Assembly (NCBI GenBank): GCA_023140595.1
Contig: JAGLLI010000075.1
Span: forward strand, 1-5,717
Source: Candidatus Parcubacteria bacterium
GTDB lineage: Bacteria > Patescibacteriota > Patescibacteriia > Patescibacteriales > UBA12075
Length of the DNA: 5,717 bases
Direction: 5' to 3'
The notes under the pieces: model-generated
What the model was told of the DNA's origin: nothing
What the model saw: the letters and a program-made list of their open reading frames with translations, nothing else
Database searches by the model: none
Translations under genes and position numbers: made by a program
Shown here: positions 1-5,030 of the stretch, piece by piece
How the letters are laid out: every line of letters begins with the position of its first letter
How positions within the stretch are numbered: position 1 is the stretch's first letter

Positions 1-366
1 TTAAGAAATCAAATTAATGAAAACGCCAAATTATTCGCAAGTTATTTGGAATTGCCAGACTTAAATCATTATTCAATGGAAGGCTTGGTCAATCCAGCTA
101 GCAATAAAAAAACCTTGCATTTTTTATTTTTTGATTCAAAACTTTATCACAAACGAGTGCAAAAACGCAGCGAGCTTACCAAACAAGTTATTAAAAAAAA
201 TAATATAAAAATTAGTGTCTGTGAATTAACCGGAAAAACAAAAGCATATCAAGCTTTTGAGCTTTTACAAATAGGCTCATGGATAAGCTATTATTTGGGG
301 ATTCTTTACGGAGTTGATCCGGTAAAAATTCCTTGGGTTGATTGGCTTAAGGAGAAGTTAAAATAA
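1..366 (+). CDS. Bifunctional phosphoglucose/phosphomannose isomerase, C-terminal part
   Basis: The open frame enters from the left edge and ends at TAA (364-366), giving 121 residues of a longer protein. The N-terminal SIS domain lies outside the window. The visible part matches the C-terminal half of the archaeal/bacterial PGI/PMI family (bact-PGI_C type). It begins with an NQINENAK segment, then an LNH motif whose His (codon 67-69) corresponds to the family's conserved catalytic-region His. It continues with a 'KRSELTKQVIKKNNI' helix and a 'GSWISYYLGILYGVDP' tail typical of the family's end. Family role: cytosolic interconversion of glucose-6-P or mannose-6-P with fructose-6-P, feeding glycolysis and sugar-nucleotide synthesis. 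A TTG at 46 could be read as a start, but the homology continues upstream of it, so this is an edge truncation. The next gene, tRNA-Gly, has its own promoter. Confidence 0.85.
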   Translation, partial: LRNQINENAKLFASYLELPDLNHYSMEGLVNPASNKKTLHFLFFDSKLYHKRVQKRSELTKQVIKKNNIKISVCELTGKTKAYQAFELLQIGSWISYYLGILYGVDPVKIPWVDWLKEKLK

Positions 367-391
367 TAAAATTAACAAAAGCGAGGGTGGC

Positions 392-420
392 TTGCCAAAT
401 CGCAAAACATAGATTATAAT
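392..420 (+). promoter_or_regulatory. Promoter of tRNA-Gly
   Basis: There is a TTGCCA -35 box at 392-397, a 17-bp spacer, and a perfect TATAAT -10 box at 415-420. The tRNA 5' end at 444 lies 24 nt after the -10 box. The predicted start near 427 would leave a short 5' leader for RNase P to remove. Confidence 0.65.
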
Positions 421-443
421 AAAATTTAGTTATAAAAAAATTA

Positions 444-515
444 GCGGGTATGGTATAGTGGCTATTACATTACCTTGCCAAGGTAGAGAGACGAGTTCAA
501 TTCTCGTTACCCGCT
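444..515 (+). tRNA. tRNA-Gly (anticodon GCC)
   Basis: A full cloverleaf folds by hand. The acceptor stem GCGGGTA (444-450) pairs with TACCCGC (508-514), and the discriminator is T at 515, as is usual for bacterial tRNA-Gly. The D arm is short (GTA with TAC plus a weak pair). The anticodon stem TTACC/GGTAG encloses the 7-nt loop TTGCCAA, giving anticodon GCC, which reads GGC and GGU. The T arm is ACGAG/CTCGT around a TTCAATT loop. The 3' CCA is not encoded (the sequence continues CAAAT), so CCA must be added by a nucleotidyltransferase. A hairpin terminator follows 7 nt later, so this is probably a single-tRNA transcript. Confidence 0.95.
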
Positions 516-522
516 CAAATAG

Positions 523-553
523 AAAATATCACTAAAATAAGTGATGTTTTTTT
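523..553 (+). terminator. Intrinsic terminator of tRNA-Gly
   Basis: The core stem ATCACT (528-533) / AGTGAT (540-545) encloses a 6-nt loop. It can extend outward by a T-G wobble and four A-T pairs to 11 bp. A run of seven T (547-553) follows the core stem. Its position directly after the tRNA fits a transcription stop. Confidence 0.75.
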
Positions 554-783
554 GTTTGTTAATTTTTTGCATATTACTATTGTATCACTTATCTCTAGTT
601 AATAAAATTTATAATAATGATTTATGGGGTGTTTTTAGATGAATCTACTAAATATGTGTTGACACACCTTATTTTATATGATATATTAAATTGTAATATA
701 CTTCTAATAAGTTCTATTAATTAATTAATTAAATTATAAATAGCTAATATTAAATTAAATACTGCTTTTTATATGTTATATTT
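554..783. other. AT-rich intergenic region ahead of the winged-helix operon
   Basis: These 230 bp contain no convincing gene. What can be seen is a strong promoter (659-687) and downstream of it a (TTAA)4 tract at 717-732 in the presumed leader. A GGTGT at 628-632 is complementary to an ACACC at 664-668. Between 560 and 650 nothing recognisable was found. The left end of the accessory, lower-GC stretch lies here, just after the tRNA terminator. Confidence 0.6.
659..687 (+). promoter_or_regulatory. Promoter of the winged-helix/HEPN-like operon
   Basis: A perfect TTGACA -35 box (659-664) is separated by 17 bp from TATATT (682-687). Predicted transcription starts near 694, leaving an AT-rich leader of about 90 nt before ATG 784. 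The -35 box overlaps a small inverted repeat, TGTGT (655-659) / ACACA (662-666), separated by 2 nt. This could be an operator for a winged-helix protein such as the first gene product, but the repeat is short and could be chance. Confidence 0.65.
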
Positions 784-1347
784 ATGAATAGTGATGACTT
801 GAAAGCTTTAATTAATTCTGCAAATGAAGCAGTAAAAGATATTAAAGACGATGAATTAAAAAAAATTGCGTTTAAAATTGCCCTAGACAAGTTACTATAT
901 TCTAACAATTCCACAGGCTCTAGTAGCAAAACAAAAAAGGTTTCAAAAACAAAAAATGTTACAGCAAAAAAAACATCCTCTGGGCCAAAGTCTAAAAATT
1001 ACACTGATGACTTGAGTAAGGAGTTATGTAAAAAGATAAATAGAACAAAATATCCAAAAATCCACAATCTTAAAACAGCAAAAGAGAGAGCTGTGTATAT
1101 TTTAAAAATTGCAAAAAATGACCTCAATGCAGATGGGCTTAATCCTACACAAATTTCTCTAATTTTATCAGGCCCATTTAGGATAAAAGCATCAAAAGAA
1201 TCGATAAGCATGGCTCTTGGAAGTGAAACTAAATTTGTCGACAGAAAAGAAGTTTCTGTAAAAGGCGGAAAGGCTTATGTTTATAAATTAATGCATAAAG
1301 GTGAAGAGTGGATTGATGAAATCTTAAAAAATATTGACAACAAATAG
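784..1347 (+). CDS. Winged-helix DNA-binding-like protein, hypothetical (187 aa)
   Basis: I do not recognise a named family. Three parts are visible. Residues 1-40 form an amphipathic helical segment rich in Asp, Lys and Leu. Residues 41-72 are a Ser/Lys/Thr-rich, probably disordered basic linker. Residues 73-187 read like a winged helix: a helix around 'AKERAVYILKIAK' (99-111), a helix-turn-helix in 119-147 (LNPTQISLIL... then SKESISMAL), and a basic wing (152-169, with a GGK turn and a Tyr-rich strand) followed by a final helix. This suggests nucleic-acid binding, perhaps as a transcription factor or the DNA-binding partner of the next gene product. ATG 784 is the first start after the promoter; no Shine-Dalgarno precedes it. 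The next gene begins 3 nt after the TAG stop, so the two are surely co-transcribed. Composition is strongly AT-biased compared with rny and hup. Confidence 0.7.
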   Translation: MNSDDLKALINSANEAVKDIKDDELKKIAFKIALDKLLYSNNSTGSSSKTKKVSKTKNVTAKKTSSGPKSKNYTDDLSKELCKKINRTKYPKIHNLKTAKERAVYILKIAKNDLNADGLNPTQISLILSGPFRIKASKESISMALGSETKFVDRKEVSVKGGKAYVYKLMHKGEEWIDEILKNIDNK

Positions 1348-1350
1348 TAT

Positions 1351-2079
1351 ATGATATCTGAAAAACAATTTTTAACCAAGCCTGACCATGAAAAGATGAC
1401 CAGGGAAGATGTGTCCATTGCTTTATTGTGGTACTTTGAAAAATTAGGAAATGAAGACGGAAAAAAAATATCAGAATTAGCAAAAATATTAGAAAAAGAA
1501 GGATACGGCAGACCCAATGTTACAACGTTAAAAGGACGACTTATAAAATCCCAGTATTCTGTAAAAGCTAAAAAAAATTCTTTTAGGATAAGTGCTAAAA
1601 AGTTAGTTGAACTAAATGAAATATACAATCCATTATTAGATATAATTGAAGTCAATGATGATCCATCTGTTTTACCAGGTGAGCTTAGCGATGGAGTAGA
1701 TAAAAAATATATTTTAAATATAATAAAACAAATCAATACAAGTTATAATGTTAACAATTATGATTGTTGTGCGGTTATGATTAGAAGATTGATGGAGTCA
1801 CTAATAATTGAAATCTATGTAAAAGACAAACGAGATGCTGAAATAAAAAATGGGGTTAATTTTTTTATGCTAGATAGATTATCAGCCCAAATTAATGGTG
1901 ATTCAAGTATTTCTTTAAGTCGTGGGATGAAAAGTAGTATGGATAAAATAAAAGAACTAGGAGATACTGCTTCGCATCATAGAACATATATTACATTAAA
2001 AAAAGACATTGATGATGAAAAGTTAAAAATTAGAAAAACCTTGAATGAGTTATTTGTTTTGTCGGAAATTAAGAAATAA
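1351..2079 (+). CDS. Protein with N-terminal winged-helix-like region and C-terminal HEPN/DUF4145-like domain (242 aa)
   Basis: Residues 15-85 look like a winged helix: helix 18-33, helix 38-50 (KKISELAKILEKEG), recognition-helix-like 'RPNVTTLKGRLIKS', then a basic wing ending in 'NSFRISAKKL'. Residues 118-240 are all-helical and resemble DUF4145/HEPN-type domains. They carry the hallmark 'NYDCCAVMIRRLMESLIIEIY'-like helix (136 onward) and a late 'LGDTASHHR' motif (203-211) where family members have G-D-x-x-A-H. The classical HEPN ribonuclease motif Arg-x4-6-His is not evident, since no Arg precedes His209/210 at that distance, so catalysis is doubtful. The gene lies 3 nt behind the preceding winged-helix gene with no Shine-Dalgarno, so translation is probably coupled. 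Domain type is moderately sure; the biological function is unknown. A regulatory, toxin-antitoxin or defence role would fit but is inference. Confidence 0.7.
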   Translation: MISEKQFLTKPDHEKMTREDVSIALLWYFEKLGNEDGKKISELAKILEKEGYGRPNVTTLKGRLIKSQYSVKAKKNSFRISAKKLVELNEIYNPLLDIIEVNDDPSVLPGELSDGVDKKYILNIIKQINTSYNVNNYDCCAVMIRRLMESLIIEIYVKDKRDAEIKNGVNFFMLDRLSAQINGDSSISLSRGMKSSMDKIKELGDTASHHRTYITLKKDIDDEKLKIRKTLNELFVLSEIKK

Positions 2080-2085
2080 TTAATT

Positions 2086-2120
2086 AATAATTTTAAGTTA
2101 AAAAAAGTTTGACTACTATC
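2086..2120 (+). repeat. Imperfect direct repeat, left copy
   Basis: Aligned by hand without gaps to 3012-3046: 28 of 35 positions match. The strongest part is the core GTTTGACTACTATC (2107-2120), which matches the right copy at 13 of 14 positions. The two copies lie 926 bp apart and bracket the NYN gene with its promoter and leader. Part of the identity in the outer half reflects AT-rich composition; the core does not. Confidence 0.5.
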
Positions 2121-2154
2121 TATTTAAGATAATTAAACATAAAAAGCAGAAACA

Positions 2155-2182
2155 TTGACTTTTTGTCAAAAAAGTGTATAAT
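2155..2182 (+). promoter_or_regulatory. Promoter of the NYN gene, with overlapping palindromes
   Basis: There is a TTGACT -35 box (2155-2160), a 16-bp spacer and a perfect TATAAT -10 box (2177-2182). Start of transcription is expected near 2189. The -35 box sits in the inverted repeat TTGAC/GTCAA (2155-2159, 2165-2169, 5-nt spacer). The -10 box is the left half of the perfect 14-bp palindrome TATAATATATTATA (2177-2190). Either could be an operator, though AT-only palindromes arise easily in such DNA. Confidence 0.65.
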
Positions 2183-2196
2183 ATATTATATACTAC

Positions 2197-2218
2197 TTCT
2201 GTTGCTTCGGTGGCAGAA
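2197..2218 (+). promoter_or_regulatory. Leader hairpin 1 (UUCG loop) upstream of the NYN gene
   Basis: TTCTGTTGC (2197-2205) pairs with GTGGCAGAA (2210-2218) around a TTCG tetraloop. This makes 9 continuous pairs, three of them G-T wobbles, closed by C-G next to the loop, the stable cUUCGg arrangement. It begins about 8 nt after the predicted transcription start, so it would form at the 5' end of the mRNA. The wobble pairs indicate folding as RNA rather than a DNA palindrome. Confidence 0.6.
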
Positions 2219-2219
2219 T

Positions 2220-2249
2220 GCGGGACTGCTTCGGCAGTCCTTGCTTTTT
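2220..2249 (+). terminator. Leader hairpin 2 (UUCG loop) with T run: terminator or attenuator
   Basis: GGACTGC (2223-2229) pairs perfectly with GCAGTCC (2234-2240) around TTCG. The stem can extend by a G-T wobble, a one-base bulge and two further pairs down to 2220/2244. A TTTTT run (2245-2249) follows. This has the shape of an intrinsic terminator, yet lies between the NYN promoter and the NYN start codon (13 nt beyond). It may end read-through from the upstream operon, attenuate NYN expression, or end a small RNA of about 60 nt. The GGCAG at 2212-2216 could pair alternatively with CTGCT at 2226-2230, but the perfect hairpin should be far more stable. Confidence 0.6.
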
Positions 2250-2261
2250 ATCTAAAAATTT

Positions 2262-2978
2262 ATGGCAAAAAACAAAAAGGCATGTGTTTACATAGACGGA
2301 TTCAATTTGTTTTATGGAATATTAAAAGGCAGTAAATCAAAATGGCTAGATTTAGAAAAATTATGTAAATTTTATTATCCCAAATATGATATTGCTAGAA
2401 TTAGTTACTTCACAGCCTTGGTAAAAGAAAGAAAAGATAACAAAGAGAGCCCTGTTAACCAACAAATATATCTCAGAGCTTTACAAACATTACCAAGTTT
2501 CAGAAAAACGTTAGGATCTTTCCAGGAAAATATTGTTAGAAGGCCACTTGTTTCCAAAAACAAAAAAGGCATAAGACAAAAAGTTTTAATTTCATTTTTT
2601 GATTTATTTGACAAAATGATGCCATTGGCTAATGGGGATAACTATCCAAAACCACAATATGCATTGATTAAGAAAACAGAAGAAAAAGGTTCGGATGTAA
2701 ATTTGGGAATAAGTCTGGTAAGTGATGCATATAAGAATCAATTTGATATAGCAGTGGTAATATCAAATGATTCTGATTTATCTGGAGCTTTGAGAATTGT
2801 TAAAAACGAACTAGGAAAAACGGTTGAAATTTTAAATCCTTATCCTACAACAAACAAGAAACTTCAGCGTGCCTCTTCAAATATTAAATATATATACAAA
2901 AAAGTTTTACCAAAATTACAATTCCCAAATGAATTAACTGACAAGGTTGGAAAGTTTCATAAACCAAAAAGTTGGTAA
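2262..2978 (+). CDS. NYN domain protein (PIN-like, LabA/DUF88-type), putative RNase
   Basis: The 238-aa protein carries the NYN signature throughout. The first strand has the acidic motif VYIDGFNLFYG (Asp12). Later come KGSDVNLGISLVSDAY (Asp145) and VVISNDSDLSGAL (Asp170, Asp172). These Asp residues are the expected metal-binding set of PIN-like nucleases. A GKTVEILNP strand follows, and the protein ends in a KPKSW tail of the kind I recall in this subgroup. Family knowledge suggests metal-dependent RNA cleavage; the substrate is unknown. The protein is cytosolic, with no signal peptide or membrane segment. ATG 2262 is supported by the start of the fold only eight residues later; no Shine-Dalgarno is seen. 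The gene has its own promoter, a structured leader, and flanking direct repeats, and it converges on hup with a shared terminator. Some relatives occur near defence or mobile genes, but a defence role here is inference. Confidence 0.85.
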   Translation: MAKNKKACVYIDGFNLFYGILKGSKSKWLDLEKLCKFYYPKYDIARISYFTALVKERKDNKESPVNQQIYLRALQTLPSFRKTLGSFQENIVRRPLVSKNKKGIRQKVLISFFDLFDKMMPLANGDNYPKPQYALIKKTEEKGSDVNLGISLVSDAYKNQFDIAVVISNDSDLSGALRIVKNELGKTVEILNPYPTTNKKLQRASSNIKYIYKKVLPKLQFPNELTDKVGKFHKPKSW

Positions 2979-3011
2979 AAAAATTATCGAATAGAACTCA
3001 TAACAGCTTTC

Positions 3012-3046
3012 AATAATTTAATTCTAAAACAGGTTTGACTACCATC
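3012..3046 (+). repeat. Imperfect direct repeat, right copy
   Basis: This is the partner of 2086-2120, with 28 of 35 ungapped matches by hand. Its core is GTTTGACTACCATC (3033-3046). It starts 34 nt after the NYN stop codon and ends 14 nt before the bidirectional terminator. Together the two copies define a unit of about 0.9 kb containing one gene. Confidence 0.5.
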
Positions 3047-3060
3047 GCGTTTGGAGCTCA

Positions 3061-3096
3061 AAATAAAATCGCCCCGATTCAGGGGCGATTTTATTT
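3061..3096. terminator. Bidirectional intrinsic terminator between the NYN gene and hup
   Basis: A perfect 15-bp stem (3061-3075 with 3082-3096) encloses the 6-nt loop GATTCA. The loop-proximal part is GC-rich (CGCCCC/GGGGCG) and the outer part AT-rich. Each strand therefore ends in a T-rich tail (ATTTTATTT). It lies 6 nt beyond the hup stop codon and about 80 nt beyond the NYN stop, so it can serve both convergent genes, most directly hup. Confidence 0.9.
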
Positions 3097-3102
3097 ACAA
3101 AT

Positions 3103-3393
3103 TTATTCTCCGCCTTTTCCTTTTAATGCGTCCTTTAATGTTTTTCCTGTTTTAAATTTGGCGACCGTTACTTCCGGAATTTGAATTCGTTCGGAAGGCT
3201 TTTGCGGATTAACTCCGCCGCGAGCATGGCGGGTGCGGGACAAGAATGTTCCGAAACCGGTAATTGTTACTTCATTGCCGGCTTTAAGCTCGGAGATAAT
3301 GATTTTTACCAAGCCGTCAAGCATGGCTTCGGCTTGTTTTTTTGTAGAGCTTGCCTCAGCGGCAATGCGCTCAATTAGAGATGCTTTGTTCAT
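3103..3393 (-). CDS. hup: HU family DNA-binding protein
   Basis: A 96-aa protein of typical HU length. The N-terminal helical dimerisation half starts MNKASLIERIA, as in many HU proteins. It is followed by GFGTF (46-50), the beta-arm motif RHARGGVNPQ (55-64) with the DNA-intercalating Pro63, and the closing FKTGKTLKDAL (80-90). HU dimers bend and compact DNA and assist replication, repair and recombination. The gene is last in the rny-ymdB-hup direction and ends at the strong terminator 3061-3096. The 48-nt gap to ymdB contains a plausible separate promoter. The start is fixed by homology; the upstream sequence is A-rich without a Shine-Dalgarno. IHF cannot be excluded by sequence alone, but a single gene of this form is most simply HU. 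Confidence 0.93.
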   Translation of the reverse strand: MNKASLIERIAAEASSTKKQAEAMLDGLVKIIISELKAGNEVTITGFGTFLSRTRHARGGVNPQKPSERIQIPEVTVAKFKTGKTLKDALKGKGGE

Positions 3394-3429
3394 ATTTTTT
3401 TAATTTAGAAAGTTTATTAACTTAAAAAA

Positions 3430-3458
3430 TTAATAAACTAATTAGTTTTTTATTTCAA
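3430..3458 (-). promoter_or_regulatory. Possible hup promoter
   Basis: Read on the - strand, TTGAAA (3453-3458) is followed after exactly 17 bp by TATTAA (3430-3435). The -35 box overlaps the last codons of ymdB. The -10 box lies in one arm of a 10-bp AT-only inverted repeat (3411-3420 / 3430-3439) that could also act as an operator or weak hairpin. The predicted leader would be about 30 nt. This would allow abundant HU expression independent of rny-ymdB. Confidence 0.4.
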
Positions 3459-4242
3459 TAAATTTTGTAATCGGCTTAATTTTTAGCGCCTTTCCGCTTT
3501 TTTCATCAATATTGATTAATACCGCGTTAAATATTGCTTTTCCGGTTTCTAAGATAATATGGGTTCTTTTTATATTATCCAAATAACTTTTAATTAAGTC
3601 TTCTTTTTCAAGCCCCAAAGATCCATCTGCCATTCCCGTCATCCCAACATCGGTAATATAGGCAGTGCTATTTTTGGTAATTTTATGATCAGCTGTCATT
3701 ATATGCGTATGAGTTCCCAGAACAGCGCTTACTCGTTTGTCCGCGTAATACCCAAAACAAACCTTCTCTGAAGTCGCTTCCGCATGCATATCCACAATTA
3801 TAGCAGATAAGTTTTTACTAGGCAAGGGAAAGTTTGCTAATATTTCATCCAATTTATAAAAAGGGCATTCAAAGGGCGTTTTCATAAAAACTCTGCCAAT
3901 TAAATTTATAATTAAAATGTTTTTATTTTTAATTTTAATTAATTTGTAGCCGGCGCTTATTGGCGCGCGGGAAAAATTTGCCGGCGCTATTACAGGATAT
4001 TTATCAAAAATTTCTATTTGTTTTAATCGCTTGTAGGCGTGGTCGCCGCTGGTTATAAAATCAACCCCGTAAGACAAGAGCTCTTCAACTGTTTTCACAG
4101 TCATACCCGAACCATGCGCTGCGTTTTCCGCGTTAGCAATCACAAAATCAATCCCTTTATCTTTTTTAAGCTTTGGTAAAATTCTGCCAACCGCCTTTCT
4201 CCCGATTTTGCCGACAATATCGCCGATAAATAATATGTTCAT
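3442..4242 (-). CDS. ymdB: YmdB-family metallophosphoesterase (TIGR00282 type)
   Basis: The 266-aa length matches Bacillus YmdB (about 264 aa). Metal-site motifs appear in order: GDIVG with Asp8, NAENAAHG with Glu39 and Asn40, SGDHAYK with Asp67 and His68, DMHAEATSEK with His153, and GTHTH with His178 and His180, followed by TADHKI and AYITDVGMTG. In the family this is a dimetal phosphodiesterase reported to act on 2',3'-cyclic nucleotides and to influence RNA decay and development. At residue 67 the usual metal-binding Asn of G-N-H is Asp (GAC codon), which is unusual. The gene sits 26 nt after rny, the pairing known from Bacillus (ymdA-ymdB), supporting a shared RNA-metabolism role. The start is set by MNILFIGD, and an A-rich leader without a Shine-Dalgarno precedes it. 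Confidence 0.92.
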   Translation of the reverse strand: MNILFIGDIVGKIGRKAVGRILPKLKKDKGIDFVIANAENAAHGSGMTVKTVEELLSYGVDFITSGDHAYKRLKQIEIFDKYPVIAPANFSRAPISAGYKLIKIKNKNILIINLIGRVFMKTPFECPFYKLDEILANFPLPSKNLSAIIVDMHAEATSEKVCFGYYADKRVSAVLGTHTHIMTADHKITKNSTAYITDVGMTGMADGSLGLEKEDLIKSYLDNIKRTHIILETGKAIFNAVLINIDEKSGKALKIKPITKFIEIKN

Positions 4243-4748
4243 TTTTTTAAAATTTTATTTTAACAATCTTACCGCGCATACTCAATCACTCTCATTTCCC
4301 GAATAACATTAACTTTAATCTCACCCGGATACTTAAGTTCGGCTTCAATTTTTTTTGCGACTTTGCGCGCCAATTCATGAGCCTTAAAATCATCAACTTC
4401 ATCCGCGGAAACAAATACGCGCACTTCGCGTCCGGCTTGAATCGCGTAAGTTTTTTCAATGCCGTCAAAAGAGCCTGCGATTTTTTCCAATTCTTCCAGC
4501 CGTTGAATATATTGTTCAAAACTGTCATGCCTAGCGCCAGGTCTGGCTCCGGACATAGCGTCCGCGACTTTTACGATAATTGAAATTAATCCGCGCGGAC
4601 GGTCATCATGATGGGTTTCAATCGGGTCAATTATTTCCTGCGGCAAGTTGAATTTTTTGGCAATATCCCTGCCGATTTCAGGATGAGTGCCTTTTACTTC
4701 ATGGTCAACAGCCTTGCCGATATCATGCAGCATTCCGGCTTTTTTAGC

Positions 4749-4751
4749 AAA
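4749..4751 (-). other. Frameshift site 3 in rny
   Basis: On the - strand the middle frame reads GADVTIC and stops at TAA. Removing one T from the three-T run complementary to AAA 4749-4751 gives GADVTIAKKAGMLHDIGK, which is what RNase Y proteins show. This third insertion brings the total to three bases and returns to the frame used by the coiled coil and KH domain. Confidence 0.8.
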
Positions 4752-5010
4752 TAGTTACATCAGCGCCCAGTTCTTCGGCCAGCAAAGCGGAAAGGTGCGC
4801 AACCTCCAAAGAATGGCGAAGCGCGTTCTGTCCGTAGCTTGTGCGATATTTAAGGCGTCCGATAATCTGCACCAGTTTCGGATCAAGTCCGGCAATGCCG
4901 ACTTCATACAAAGCGTCTTCTCCCGCTTTTTTAATATCAAGCGCCAATTCTTTTTTAGACTCTTCAATCGCGTTTTCAATTTTCGTCGGATGAATCCTTC
5001 CGTCAAGAAT

Positions 5011-5030
5011 CAAGTTTTTCCAATGTCTTT
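5011..5030 (-). other. Frameshift sites 1 and 2 in rny
   Basis: Read on the - strand, the sequence encodes ...IAKKDIGKT then TGA, whereas RNase Y proteins read about IAKxTLEKLIxDGRIHP here. Removing one A from the AAA at 5028-5030 gives KKTLEKL, and removing the G complementary to C5011 then gives LILDGRIHP. Two one-base insertions thus restore a textbook sequence. One 2-nt insertion would also restore the frame but gives a poorer match (KKDIGKLIL). Confidence 0.7.

Noticed and set aside
444..515. tRNA-Gly as an integration site for a tyrosine-recombinase element
   Set aside because: I found no second copy of the tRNA 3' end downstream and no integrase gene in the window.
617..724. Small 35-codon open frame (ATG 617 to TAA 724)
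   Set aside because: It runs straight through the TTGACA/TATATT promoter of the next operon, has no ribosome binding signal, and its composition is what chance AT-rich DNA gives.
2077..2090. TAATTAATTAATAA after the winged-helix operon, resembling the (TTAA)4 tract at 717-732, as possible target-site duplication
   Set aside because: Low-complexity TTAA runs are expected in DNA this AT-rich, and the two tracts differ in length and flanks.
2086..3046. CRISPR-like or integron attC-like repeats
   Set aside because: Only two diverged copies 926 bp apart with a complete gene between them and no spacers, so not a CRISPR array. The core GTTTGAC does not fit the GTTRRRY integron consensus, and no integrase is present.
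3411..3439. 10-bp inverted repeat between ymdB and hup as an intrinsic terminator
   Set aside because: The stem is almost entirely A-T with a 9-nt loop, and no T run follows on the - strand, so it is too weak for a confident terminator.
4749..5030. Programmed ribosomal frameshifting in rny
   Set aside because: Three separate shifts would be needed, with no slippery heptamer plus pseudoknot evident; indel artefact or mutation explains it better.
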